A stretch of DNA of 64,000 bases, taken from contig JADFXM010000021.1 of NCBI GenBank assembly GCA_015233565.1, positions 1 through 64,000 of the forward strand. Direction: 5' to 3'. Positions 43,767 through 53,254 of the stretch are shown one piece after another. The stretch's first letter is position 1. Every line of letters begins with the position of its first letter. Origin of the DNA: Candidatus Rifleibacteriota bacterium. GTDB taxonomy: Bacteria > Muiribacteriota > Ozemobacteria > Ozemobacterales > Ozemobacteraceae. The notes beneath the pieces were generated by a model that was not told the origin of the DNA, searched no databases, and worked only from the letters and a program-made list of their open reading frames with translations. The translations under genes and the position numbers were made by a program.

Positions 43767-45771
43767 AGACAATGCCGATGACCGGGAATTACTGAAATGC
43801 AATCTGGAACACCACGGTTGCGAGGTAGTCTTGGGAAGCAACGGCGAGGAAGGGCTCGAATTGGCGAAAATTCACAAGCCCAATGTCATCATTTCAGACG
43901 CTCTAATGCCAATTATGGATGGATTCCAATTTCTGAGAAACATCAAGACTGACGAGACTTTGCACCTGATTCCATTTATATTTTACTCTGCTGTTTACAC
44001 CGGTTTTAAGGAAGCTGAACTAGCGATTTCCCTCGGAGCGGAATCATTCATCGTCAAACCGAAAGATCCGCAGGAGTTTTGGGAAGAACTAATCGGCATA
44101 CTCGAAGAATTCAAACTTGAACACCAACATATGCTCTCAAAAGAGATTTTGGCTGAAGAGGAGGAATTTCTCAGAAAATATAACACCATTGTCGCCGCCA
44201 AGCTCGAAGAAAAAGTCAGAGAACTCGAGAAGGCAAAGGGGACAATCATCGAAAAGGAAGAACATTATCGAAACCTTTTCAGCAGCATCAGGGACGTTAT
44301 CTTTACCGTTTCCGAAGACAAAATCACCAATGTGAATCAACCCGCTCTTAAAGATGTCTTCGATTATGATCTCCAGGAAATTGTCGGCCAGAAAGCGAGA
44401 ATTCTTTTTGCCGACGACGATGGATATAGATTATTCGAATTCAATCTGGCTGAAAAATATCCGCAAAAGAAACCAACAGTCAAACGCCTTAAATTCCTGA
44501 GAAAAGATGGCCGTGTCTTTGTGGGGGAAATAGGGGTTCAGAATTTAAGAGACAGCACGGGCCATTCAATAGGATACATAGGCATCGTAAGGGACATCAC
44601 CGAAAACCTGAAACTTGAGGAGCAAATCCTGCAAACACGGAAGATGGAAATGATCGGCACGCTCGCCAGCGGAATCGCGCACGATTTCAACAACATTCTT
44701 TTGACGATTATGAGCTACAGCGAATTTGCAAAGATGAAAATGGAAAGAGCCGATCCACAACGACAAGACATTGAAAACATCCTCGAAGCGGCAAAGAGAG
44801 CAACTGATCTCACCAAGGATCTTCTTCTGTTAAGCCGAAAACAAAAAACCGAACGCAGAGCAGTCGATGTGAACACCACCATTAGAAAACTCGATCATTT
44901 TCTGAAGCGCGTGGTCGGGGAGAAAATCGCCTTCCAAATCACTATTCCCGACCAACCATTAATGGTCTATGCAGACAGCCACCAAATAGAACTGGTTCTG
45001 ATGAACCTCGCCACTAACGCCCGTGATGCCATGCCGCAAGGGGGAGCCTTCAAAATTCTGACCGAACAGATTAATTTGAACGAAGCTTTCATGGAAACCC
45101 ATGGTTATGGAAAAGCCGGCTCTTATGCGCTGATCGTGGTATCCGATACCGGCTCGGGAATGGGCACAGAAACCCAGTCCAGAATATTCGAACCATTTTT
45201 CACTACCAAGGAAGTGGGAAAAGGAACCGGCCTGGGCCTATCCATCGTCTATGGAATAATCAAACAACACGACGGATTCATAAATTGTTACAGCGAACTT
45301 GGGAAGGGAACCACATTTCGTATTTATCTTCCCGAGCTCGTCCCCGAGAATATTGGAGAATGTTCCTCTCAGAAGACCGAGATCCCCAATCGGGGAACGG
45401 AAACAATTCTTTTTGCCGAAGACGACAGGATGGTAAGACTTCTTTCAAAAAAAATCCTTATGGAATTCGGCTACACAGTCATTGAGGCTGTAAATGGCAG
45501 TGACGCGGTTCAGAAATTCGTCGAAAACCAGAATCAAATCCAACTTCTTCTATTTGATTTCATCATGCCTGAAATGAATGGCATTGAAGCCTTCAACGAA
45601 ATACGGAAGTTGAACCCTCGAATGGAACTAATTTTGTACACCGGCCATTCCCCCGACATCATTCAGGAAAAGACTGTGCATATTCCGGGAATCTCCCTGA
45701 TGTTCAAGCCGGTTTCGCCCTTCGACCTTCTACGCAAGATAAGGAGTTTGCTCGACAAAAGAGAAAAATAA
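43747..45771 (+). CDS. Hybrid histidine kinase (REC-PAS-HisKA-HATPase-REC)
   Basis: A 674-residue soluble protein starting at GTG 43747, inside the end of the previous gene. The N-terminal receiver has D51 in ISDALMPIMDG. A long coiled coil (about 115-175) leads to a PAS domain (about 176-290). Then come HisKA with H312 in GIAHDFNNIL, HATPase with GTGLGLSIVYG, and a C-terminal receiver with D604 in LFDFIMPEMNG. The H-D-F-N-N type places it with NtrB/hybrid kinases. Having receivers at both ends suggests a phosphorelay node. No DNA-binding output is encoded here, so the target is outside the window. Confidence 0.9.
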   Translation: MKILIVEDNADDRELLKCNLEHHGCEVVLGSNGEEGLELAKIHKPNVIISDALMPIMDGFQFLRNIKTDETLHLIPFIFYSAVYTGFKEAELAISLGAESFIVKPKDPQEFWEELIGILEEFKLEHQHMLSKEILAEEEEFLRKYNTIVAAKLEEKVRELEKAKGTIIEKEEHYRNLFSSIRDVIFTVSEDKITNVNQPALKDVFDYDLQEIVGQKARILFADDDGYRLFEFNLAEKYPQKKPTVKRLKFLRKDGRVFVGEIGVQNLRDSTGHSIGYIGIVRDITENLKLEEQILQTRKMEMIGTLASGIAHDFNNILLTIMSYSEFAKMKMERADPQRQDIENILEAAKRATDLTKDLLLLSRKQKTERRAVDVNTTIRKLDHFLKRVVGEKIAFQITIPDQPLMVYADSHQIELVLMNLATNARDAMPQGGAFKILTEQINLNEAFMETHGYGKAGSYALIVVSDTGSGMGTETQSRIFEPFFTTKEVGKGTGLGLSIVYGIIKQHDGFINCYSELGKGTTFRIYLPELVPENIGECSSQKTEIPNRGTETILFAEDDRMVRLLSKKILMEFGYTVIEAVNGSDAVQKFVENQNQIQLLLFDFIMPEMNGIEAFNEIRKLNPRMELILYTGHSPDIIQEKTVHIPGISLMFKPVSPFDLLRKIRSLLDKREK

Positions 45772-45834
45772 ATCCATCCTGCTGGAGAGATATTTTTCTG
45801 GCTATCTATTTGTCCAAACGAGAAGTAGACCATA

Positions 45835-47592
45835 CTATTTCTTCCCCGGCTCGTCGAGTCTGAAAACTGGCAACACCTCTGAGTTATCGCTCGAAAAGTT
45901 CTCTGAACCCATTTTCGATATTTCCAGGTCCTGGCCCTCGTTTTCCTGTCGATCGTTATCCTGAGCTTCTACAGGAAAATCTTTCTTTTCATCACGCTTT
46001 TGAAAATATCCCGCAGCTTGTTTTGGCATTGAATCCGGAGAATTCAGGAACTCAGCAATACCGTCTTCAGCTTTCCGTTCCAATGAAACTGGAGCTTCAA
46101 AGTCGTGATAACTGCTTCCCTGAGCAATATCAGAATACGGAATATCGCTTCCAAGCTCTTTTTCTAAAATGTCTGTCTCATGAGATCTTAAGGGAGAAGG
46201 TTGAACATTAGTCAAAGTCTCACTGAATAAAACTGATGTCTTTCCCTTTTTTCCATTGTCAGCTCGCATGGGAACAAACGCTTCACCGACTTTGGGTGCG
46301 GCCCCTCCTAACAAGAAAAGAGGAAGTTTCTCATTTGCTGCTTTAGAAGCATACCTTTCGGATCTTTCTTCAGAAGACTCAACTGCCACTTTGGGAGGAG
46401 CCTTGGCAGTTTCACGCATGGCGCGCATAGATTTTTGCCGGTACTCAACCACCACTTCACGCGTTCTTTGGTACAATCCATTAATCTGGTTTTGAGCATA
46501 GCTCGAAATTTGTGGCAGATTTCCAGATGCCAGATCTGTAGCTGTTTGGTATTGCAGGGCATCTTTGAATTTAGTGTTCATCGCATCAACCAAATTGGAA
46601 TATTGTTGTGCAGCATTTTTTGCTTGTGAAGATCCTATCTCAAGAGTATTACCAATCCCTTTCAGAGTCGATTTTAAATTTCCAACTTGAGCAAATAGTT
46701 TTTCCCGTGTTGGAACCGGTAAATTTATTAGCGGATATTGATTGAAAGCAAAGTGATCTGAAAAACGCAAGGTTGATTTGATTGTTTCAACCAGTAATTC
46801 AAGATTGGTATTCAGTTGCTCAGTTCCAGCCTGCGCGTTGAGCAAAAGTCCTTTAAACGCTTCTGCATTTGATTGAATCTGTTTCATCAATGTTTTAGCA
46901 GCCTGGACATATATGTCGAGAGGAGTTATCGACATCTGAGGAATCAACTCAAGAGTATTGAAAGATTCCGCGCCTAGTGCCGCAAGACCATCAGAAGTTG
47001 TCATAAACGATTTAATATTCTGAATCTGTTTGTCATCCAAGGCCTGAATCCTAAGGACAGTAGCTTCCAATTTAGATAGAGTTTCTTCGCGAGGTGCAGT
47101 AACTATTCTGTTCAACTCGTTGATCAAATCCTCGGTAACATGATTACCCTGCTCGATGGAACTAATCGCCTGAGCTGAACTCTTAAGGCTTTCCTTGGCA
47201 TCATTTACAAAGATTGAAAACAACTTACGAAGCATATCAGAACATTTTTTTGCTTGAATCTTGCCATCTATTGTCCTTGTGTCAGTTTCCAGTATTTTTT
47301 TGGAATGCGTCCAATGTGATTCCACAAATTTAATAATTGGAAGATTCTTGCCGGTTAAATCAGGTTGAGCTTCTTCCTGAAAAAATTGAGGCAATGGGGT
47401 GGCTGTACTGGCTTCCTGCTTGCTAGGTTGTTCTCTGAGTTGGGGAATTTCGGCTTTTCTGTCAGATTGTTTCCCTTTAAGCCAATCCAACGCCCCTGCT
47501 TTCGCCTCTTGTCCACCAAGGCTCATGAAGAAAATTGACAAAATAATCGGCGAAAGTTTGAAAAAAACACCTTTCGAAAGGCGGCTGGACAT
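45835..47592 (-). CDS. Exported helical protein of unknown function
   Basis: A 585-residue protein with a signal peptide (LSPIILSIFFMSLGG, then Q-E-A-K-A). The middle part (about 90-390) is alpha-helical with many Gln/Leu/Ala repeats and coiled-coil-like stretches. The C-terminal 170 residues are charged, low-complexity and probably disordered. ATG 47592 is preceded by GGAGG. No family is recognised. It is divergent from an ECF sigma factor gene 150 bp away, and is convergent with the hybrid-kinase gene. Confidence 0.75.
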   Translation of the reverse strand: MSSRLSKGVFFKLSPIILSIFFMSLGGQEAKAGALDWLKGKQSDRKAEIPQLREQPSKQEASTATPLPQFFQEEAQPDLTGKNLPIIKFVESHWTHSKKILETDTRTIDGKIQAKKCSDMLRKLFSIFVNDAKESLKSSAQAISSIEQGNHVTEDLINELNRIVTAPREETLSKLEATVLRIQALDDKQIQNIKSFMTTSDGLAALGAESFNTLELIPQMSITPLDIYVQAAKTLMKQIQSNAEAFKGLLLNAQAGTEQLNTNLELLVETIKSTLRFSDHFAFNQYPLINLPVPTREKLFAQVGNLKSTLKGIGNTLEIGSSQAKNAAQQYSNLVDAMNTKFKDALQYQTATDLASGNLPQISSYAQNQINGLYQRTREVVVEYRQKSMRAMRETAKAPPKVAVESSEERSERYASKAANEKLPLFLLGGAAPKVGEAFVPMRADNGKKGKTSVLFSETLTNVQPSPLRSHETDILEKELGSDIPYSDIAQGSSYHDFEAPVSLERKAEDGIAEFLNSPDSMPKQAAGYFQKRDEKKDFPVEAQDNDRQENEGQDLEISKMGSENFSSDNSEVLPVFRLDEPGKK

Positions 47593-47744
47593 GGTCCCTC
47601 CTTATGCAATAAAACCTTTTTTCTATTTTATCGACAAATTCCAGAATAAAAATCATCACTTTAATAAAAAATCTGCTAGAATTTGAAAAATTTTATAATT
47701 TTTTTGCTTTTTCTTTACTCTTAGTTAGTGAGCGCGGTAAAAAA

Positions 47745-48278
47745 ATGGAAACACTTTTAAAAGAATTGATCGTCGGGATAAAAAAAGGCGAACCTTCCGC
47801 GCTGGAAAAGCTGGTTTTAAATGTTGGTCCGATGCTGTTTTCGTTCGTCTTCAGAATACTATATAATCATCAGGATACTGAAGATGTATTACAGGAAACT
47901 TTTACAATCATTTTTAAAAAGGCTGGACAAAAAAATCCGACCGAGGGTTCAGCCCGCTCCTGGATATATTCCATAGCAAAAAATGAGGCACTTCGGGTAT
48001 TAAGAAAACGAAAAGCAGATAAAAATCCAGATGACTCCTTCCCGAGGGGGGAACAAAAAGTCCCGACAACCACAGGAAATATCGAGCCCGAAGACATCGA
48101 TCAAGCATTAAAATCCGTTCCTATTGATCTTAGAATTCCTTTTTTGATGAAAGAATGCCTGGATTTAACTTACGAAGAGATATCTCTTCTGACCGATAAA
48201 GACAAGTCTTTGGTTGCCCAGGAAATATTTCGGGCCAGAAAACTTTTACGTGAAACCCTGGAAAAGCATCGTACGTGA
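47745..48278 (+). CDS. ECF-type RNA polymerase sigma factor
   Basis: A 177-residue sigma70-family protein of the extracytoplasmic-function class. Region 2 is visible as YNHQDTEDVLQETF, with SWIYSIAKNEALRVLRKRK as its end, and region 4 as LDLTYEEISLLTDKDKSLV with its helix-turn-helix. The linker is short and there is no region 3. Its last bases overlap the next gene, an anti-sigma/FecR membrane protein (GTGA overlap), the classical arrangement for sigma plus its inhibitor. Confidence 0.92.
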   Translation: METLLKELIVGIKKGEPSALEKLVLNVGPMLFSFVFRILYNHQDTEDVLQETFTIIFKKAGQKNPTEGSARSWIYSIAKNEALRVLRKRKADKNPDDSFPRGEQKVPTTTGNIEPEDIDQALKSVPIDLRIPFLMKECLDLTYEEISLLTDKDKSLVAQEIFRARKLLRETLEKHRT

Positions 48279-49141
48279 GCAAAGAAAATATGACAATCGA
48301 ATGTGAAAAATTCCAATTTGAATTAAGCACCTGGCTTGACGGGGAAGGCAACGAACCCTCAAATCACGTGCAAAACTGCCCGAATTGCCAGGAATTCCAA
48401 AAATCATTGGAACGAACAAAACAATTTCTGAAAACAGAGAGTGGCAAAATCTTTCCCACACCACTACTGAAAAAAATAATAAAAAATGCCTCAATCCATA
48501 CGAACTCCTCTCAGGGTAGCAACCCTTCGCTGGTTTTCGAGGAATTTTTCCGAATTTTTTTTGCAAATCTTAAACCTGCCTTTATTGCATTCATCTCGCT
48601 TTTAATCATTTTTGGCGTTCTTAAGTCACCTTCATCTAATCAAAAATCACAGCAAATTAAAGCTTTGTCGATCTTGAATGCCCAAATTGACGAGAAAAAT
48701 TCTCAGATTTCCCTACAACAAAACAGTGATCTTCAATTGGAAATTCCCCCCAAAGGGGTTCTAAAAATCTGGAGTGGCCCAGCAAAACTCACCTGGAACA
48801 CATCCCACGGAAACGACATCGACCTAGTACAGGGAAGAGCATGTTTTGAATGGAATTCTCAAAAGAACGGAAATTTATGTTTTAAGCTTGGAAAGATTGT
48901 TCTAAACATCACTGGAACAATCTGGCGTGCTTCTTTTGAAGAAGAAAAAGGCTATTCCATTGATCTCGCAGAAGGAAAAATAACCATACAGGACCAAAAT
49001 GGTACCAAAACAGAATTGGCTGCCCTCAACCGGATAAGTTTCCGTGAGAATCTTGCAAGTGCAACAATTGAACCATTTAATCCATACTGTGACAAAGAGC
49101 TGAACGCAGCTTTTGGAAAAGTGATCATGGGAGGGAGATAA
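48275..49141 (+). CDS. Zinc-finger anti-sigma factor fused to a FecR-like domain
   Basis: A 288-residue membrane protein, GTG 48275 overlapping the sigma gene. The N-terminal anti-sigma domain has the zinc motif H-x3-C-x2-C (HVQNCPNC), then a single membrane helix (FIAFISLLIIFGVLK, about 106-120) and a periplasmic FecR-type domain (K-I-W-S-G-P-A-K-L-T-W and ITGTIWRASFEEE). It would hold the sigma factor at the membrane until a periplasmic signal arrives. FecR proteins usually work with a TonB-dependent receptor; none is seen here. A FecR-domain lipoprotein follows 27 bp later. Confidence 0.88.
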   Translation: MSKENMTIECEKFQFELSTWLDGEGNEPSNHVQNCPNCQEFQKSLERTKQFLKTESGKIFPTPLLKKIIKNASIHTNSSQGSNPSLVFEEFFRIFFANLKPAFIAFISLLIIFGVLKSPSSNQKSQQIKALSILNAQIDEKNSQISLQQNSDLQLEIPPKGVLKIWSGPAKLTWNTSHGNDIDLVQGRACFEWNSQKNGNLCFKLGKIVLNITGTIWRASFEEEKGYSIDLAEGKITIQDQNGTKTELAALNRISFRENLASATIEPFNPYCDKELNAAFGKVIMGGR

Positions 49142-49168
49142 TCCTTCCTATAGAATAAGGAGGTTCTT

Positions 49169-49951
49169 ATGAAGAAGTTCTTGTGCGTATTATTACTTTC
49201 AGTAGCCGTACTGGCAGCTTTTGTAACCGGATGTGGTACATCCTCCTCTGAGAAGGAAGCATCCAAGGTAATGGCTGCAGTTGAAAAGATCGAGAATGGG
49301 GATGTTTTTGTAAAAAGAGCTTCCCAAAATGATTTTTCCAAGATCGATCTGAAAGCCGAGCTTTTCCCCGGAGATGTAATAAGGACTTCCGATAGCGGGG
49401 AAGCAGTAATCAGATTTAAAACAGGTGCTGTAACAAGAGTTCTTCCAAAAAGTGATTTCGTGCTCAAAGAATTGAAATTTTCTGACAAAGAAATGGGAAC
49501 AGTTTACACGAAGCTTGCAAAAGGAGTTGCATATTTCTACGTTCCCAAGGGTTCAAGCGAGGCCAAGAAATTTGAAGTTGAAACGGAAAGAGCAGTTGCA
49601 AGTATAAAAGGTACAACTTTTAAAGTAGCTGACGATGGAAATACAACCACACTCAGCGTTGCTTCGGGCGTTGTTATGTTCGCGGCTAATTCACAGCAAA
49701 AGAGCGTCGATGTAGCGGCTTTTCAGGAAGCCCAGGCGAATTCAAGCGGTCTTGTTCCGGTTTCAGCTGGCACGACCGAAGTATCGAACGGTACAGGCGC
49801 ACCCGGGGAAACACTTAAACAAACTTCCTCACCTTCTGACAATGCGAAGAATGAGCCATATATCCGAAAGTTTAATTTCCTGGCTGACCCCTATTTTTCC
49901 GACCTAACCCTCGGAGAAGTTGGTACAAAAGTAATTAAAGGAACAAGATAG
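49169..49951 (+). CDS. FecR-domain lipoprotein
   Basis: A 260-residue lipoprotein with ATG 49169 behind AAGGAGG. The signal peptide ends at lipobox F-V-T-G-C. The FecR domain is clear: ELFPGDVIRTSDSGEAVIRF, LAKGVAYFYVPKG, ERAVASIKGTTFKV, VASGVVMF. The C-terminal 70 residues are Ser/Gly/Thr-rich. It is the third gene of the sigma/anti-sigma operon and is followed by a terminator. A periplasmic partner or signal-modulating role is inferred from position. Confidence 0.88.
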   Translation: MKKFLCVLLLSVAVLAAFVTGCGTSSSEKEASKVMAAVEKIENGDVFVKRASQNDFSKIDLKAELFPGDVIRTSDSGEAVIRFKTGAVTRVLPKSDFVLKELKFSDKEMGTVYTKLAKGVAYFYVPKGSSEAKKFEVETERAVASIKGTTFKVADDGNTTTLSVASGVVMFAANSQQKSVDVAAFQEAQANSSGLVPVSAGTTEVSNGTGAPGETLKQTSSPSDNAKNEPYIRKFNFLADPYFSDLTLGEVGTKVIKGTR

Positions 49952-49964
49952 AAAGATGTTTTTC

Positions 49965-50028
49965 AAAAACTGTCGGCAATGCAAAACAAAGTCGTACAAC
50001 CTATATCTGCCATTGCCAGTTTTTTTTA
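49965..50028 (+). terminator. Rho-independent-like terminator after the FecR lipoprotein
   Basis: AAAAACT-GTC-GGCAATG (49965-49981) pairs with CATTGCC-AGTTTTT (50011-50024) with a 3-base bulge and a long loop, running into eight T residues. It is 13 bases after the stop codon. Confidence 0.55.
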
Positions 50029-50203
50029 ACCATGATACTCGCTGAGTTTTTCGAAGCAATCTTGCTTTTTCTTTGATTTCCTGACCTCTTTAAAAGCGAG
50101 ATTGCTTTGTTAAGCCACAAAGGTGTTTCAGAAATTGAGATGCTCCTGTTGAGTTTTCAAAATACTACGATAAAATTCTCTCTTCAAAGAAGTTGTTAAA
50201 ACA

Positions 50204-52045
50204 ATGCTGAAAAAATATAACCGAGTAATTTTTACCTCACTTTTAACAATATTATTAACTTCCATTATTTTGTTATTATTCGGTGGCGGAGTATTGTCAG
50301 CCTGGGCCCTGGACTGGCTCTGGAGCATCATCGGGCCATTCAAACCATCAAATGATGAATCAGTAATTGGAAAACAGGTTGTCATTGCAGGTATTGATGA
50401 AAGGACATTATTTCGTCTCCGCGGGGATCACCCACATCTCAGTCGAACAGTTTATGCCAAATTAATTGATAAACTCACAGAGTTGGGAGCCAGACGCATA
50501 GGTCTTGATGTCACCTTTGATGAAGCCCGAACTCCTGATGAGGATCAACCACTTTTTGATTCAGCAAAAAGAGCCAATAGGGTAGTAACAAACTGCTATC
50601 TTGCAAATAGCGAAAGTTTTTCACGAATCTGGATTACCGGGCGCTCTTTTTTCCGAGAAGCTGCGCAGGGAGAAGGTTTTGCTGATTTTCCTCTTGATTT
50701 TGATCGCGACCATTACATTCGAAGAGTTCGTCTCTTTTATCCACGTGGCGATCTTCCGTGTCGAATAGCTTTCTCAGTAGCGCTTTACCTTTCTGACATC
50801 GGGGCTAAGCCCAATGATGTCGCTTACAACGGTAGTTTTCTGGAGATTCCAGCCCCAATAGGCTCTGACAAAGTTAAAATTCCACTGGATTACCGAGGTC
50901 TGGCACTTGTCGGCTTTCTTGGGGGTGCAAATGCCCTTGAGACTTACTCCGTGCTTGACATTCTTGAAAACAAGATTCCACCGGAAAAAATTCGAGACAA
51001 AATTGTACTGATTGGCGGAACCGCTGCAGAATTGCACGACTCTTTTCACACCCCATTTGCGCGAAAAGGAGAAATGCCCGGCGTAGAACTCCATGGCCAT
51101 CTTCTGGAGTGCCTTTTAGCTGGGAAATTCCTCCGTGAAATCACTGGCCCCTACTGGTGGGCCTTTCTATTATTATTGGCGGGATTCCTCTCCATTCTTA
51201 CCAACTTCTTCGGGCCAATCAACGGGGCTCTTTGCATCGGATTTCTTTCATTTTCCATGTTTCCGGTTGTTCCTTATCTTTTCGCCCAACAAGGCCTTTT
51301 TGTGAACCCATTCGATCTCTGGCTTTGTATGGGAATTTCCTGGATTTCAGCCACACTTGCTAATGATATTTTCCTGAGAAGAGAAAAAAATACCCTGACA
51401 AAACTTTTCAGACAATATGTTTCTCCCAATCTACTGAATGAATTACTTGAAAACCCTGACAGCATAGCACTTGGCGGAGCGCGCAAAGAGGCCATCATCC
51501 TTTTCGCAGACATTCGAGGCTTCACAACTGTCTGCGAAGAGCGACCACCGGAAGAAGTCATTTCTCTATTGAATAGATACTTCAATTCGGTATCTCAGAA
51601 AATCTTCGATAACGGGGGAGTCCTGGATAAATATATCGGAGATGGTTTGATGGCTTTCTTCGGCGTTCCGATCAATCACGGAAATGAAGCTGAAAAAGCC
51701 GTTAGAAGCGCTCTTCAAATGAAGGCAGAAATGGGAAAGTTGAACGCAGATGCCACTGAAAAACAACCTTTCCCTTTCAAAAAAATAGGAATCGGAATTC
51801 ACGGTGGCGAAGTCGTCGTGGGAAATGTGGGGAGCGAAAAACACCAGGAATATACCCTTTTGGGTGATACCGTTAATGTCGCGGCTCGCTTAGAAGCCCT
51901 CTCTACACAAGGTGAAATCCTTATTTCTTCATGGGTCAAAGAAAAACTTCCCCCCGAAAGGTTCATTCTCAAACCCGTTGGAGCCTTGAAAGTAAAAGGA
52001 AGAAAAAGCGTTGTTGACGCGTTTGAAGTGGTAAAAGAAGTTTAG
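50204..52045 (+). CDS. CHASE2-domain class III adenylate/guanylate cyclase
   Basis: A 613-residue membrane protein. An N-terminal membrane helix is followed by an extracytoplasmic CHASE2 sensor domain (about 55-300), three hydrophobic helices (about 315-390), and a class III cyclase domain. The metal aspartates are D436 in FADIRGFT and D480 in KYIGDGLMAFF. GDTVNVAARLE carries the conserved Asn and Arg of the transition state; its Asp suggests ATP over GTP. It would turn an extracytoplasmic signal into cAMP. It lies downstream of the sigma/FecR operon but beyond a terminator. Confidence 0.9.
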   Translation: MLKKYNRVIFTSLLTILLTSIILLLFGGGVLSAWALDWLWSIIGPFKPSNDESVIGKQVVIAGIDERTLFRLRGDHPHLSRTVYAKLIDKLTELGARRIGLDVTFDEARTPDEDQPLFDSAKRANRVVTNCYLANSESFSRIWITGRSFFREAAQGEGFADFPLDFDRDHYIRRVRLFYPRGDLPCRIAFSVALYLSDIGAKPNDVAYNGSFLEIPAPIGSDKVKIPLDYRGLALVGFLGGANALETYSVLDILENKIPPEKIRDKIVLIGGTAAELHDSFHTPFARKGEMPGVELHGHLLECLLAGKFLREITGPYWWAFLLLLAGFLSILTNFFGPINGALCIGFLSFSMFPVVPYLFAQQGLFVNPFDLWLCMGISWISATLANDIFLRREKNTLTKLFRQYVSPNLLNELLENPDSIALGGARKEAIILFADIRGFTTVCEERPPEEVISLLNRYFNSVSQKIFDNGGVLDKYIGDGLMAFFGVPINHGNEAEKAVRSALQMKAEMGKLNADATEKQPFPFKKIGIGIHGGEVVVGNVGSEKHQEYTLLGDTVNVAARLEALSTQGEILISSWVKEKLPPERFILKPVGALKVKGRKSVVDAFEVVKEV

Positions 52046-52054
52046 AGATAACCA

Positions 52055-52804
52055 TTGCAACTAAATTCTGACGAAAAAATCGACCAACTTTCCGCTAACG
52101 GTTTCCGACTGATACAAAAAACGGATGGAACTGCTTTTGCAGCTGACACAGTGCTCTTAGTTAACTTCTGTGATATTCCGGAAGAACAATTAAAAATCGC
52201 CGATCTTGGCTCTGGAAGCGGAGCAATTTCGTTTCTGCTAAAGGAAAAATGTGAAAATTTTAATATCACAGGCTTTGAACTTCTCCCGGAAATGCACAAC
52301 CTCTCAATTAGAAACTTAAGTCTAAATTCAAATCCCCCCGGAATTGAATTTCTATGCCTTGACGTAAGAGAAATCCCAATTTCGTATCCCCCCGACTCTT
52401 TTGATATGGTTGTTTCAAATCCCCCATATTATAAAATTAACCGGGGAAAAATTTCTCCCAAGCCTTTTCGAGCACATGCACGTCACGAAATCTCAGGAAC
52501 ACTTGGCGATTTTATCCAGGCCGCAACGCATTTGCTAAAAGACCAGGGAAAGGGAATTTTCGTCCTTCCTGCAGACCGTTTTCAGGAAGCTACTGAACTT
52601 CTCGAAATATCCGGATTGAAAAATAGAAAATTTCAATACGTTCTTCCTCGCGAGGGAAAAAAAGCCCACCTCATACTCCTTGAAACCGTAAAAAGCAGAA
52701 TTCCTGTCGTTTCACAAAAACTTCCCGATCTTCTGATCAGAAAAAATTCAGGGGAATTCAGCGAAACTATGCTGGAAATTTACTCTAAAAGAGTAATTCC
52801 CTGA
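52055..52804 (+). CDS. TrmN6-like adenine-N6 methyltransferase (SAM-dependent)
   Basis: A 249-residue Rossmann-fold methyltransferase. Motif I is IADLGSGSGAISFLL and the catalytic motif IV is VSNPPYY, which marks amino-group methylation of adenine or glutamine. The overall layout (G-T-x-x-F-A-A-D-T-V-L-L near the N-terminus) matches the tRNA1(Val) A37 methyltransferase family. It starts with TTG 52055, 10 bases after the cyclase stop, and is probably cotranscribed. Another RNA or protein target cannot be excluded. Confidence 0.85.
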   Translation: MQLNSDEKIDQLSANGFRLIQKTDGTAFAADTVLLVNFCDIPEEQLKIADLGSGSGAISFLLKEKCENFNITGFELLPEMHNLSIRNLSLNSNPPGIEFLCLDVREIPISYPPDSFDMVVSNPPYYKINRGKISPKPFRAHARHEISGTLGDFIQAATHLLKDQGKGIFVLPADRFQEATELLEISGLKNRKFQYVLPREGKKAHLILLETVKSRIPVVSQKLPDLLIRKNSGEFSETMLEIYSKRVIP

Positions 52805-53254
52805 AAAAAAAGAAAATTCTCCCTGTTAACTAGAAATGCAGCATCAGCAGCAAACTTCGTCCTGCCACCATGTAATACCAATCCCAAAAAATACGTGCAT
52901 TTCCCCAAGGACTTTGATTTGACCAAAATGAAAAGGTATCGCTTTATTCTCCAAGAAAAAACGAAATTTTCGGGAAAATAAGGCTCCCTTACTGGATGGT
53001 TGAAACATTCATTTCTGTCAGATAAAATCTAATTTTACACAGATCTGAAGCTAGAAACAAGGCGTATGAACGAACTAATTGTAATTGGTATAATTTGTGG
53101 GAAATGGTTAGTGGTAATTACCGACAAAAAAAATTTAACAGCATTTTTGCCAATATAAAAGTCCACAGTTTCCCTGCAAAATACTTTTTTTTTGAAAAAA
53201 AAGCCGGATAATGGTAATAATCTTTAGTAGAAAATTTATTATCAAGGAGCGGAC
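52805..53254. other. AT-rich intergenic region before the molybdenum hydroxylase operon
   Basis: About 450 bases with no gene. No recognisable molybdenum-cofactor or other riboswitch is seen. AAGGAG at the end is the ribosome site of the next gene. Confidence 0.5.

Noticed and set aside
52805..53254. A molybdenum-cofactor riboswitch before the hydroxylase operon
   Set aside because: I could not identify the conserved helices or loop sequences by eye.
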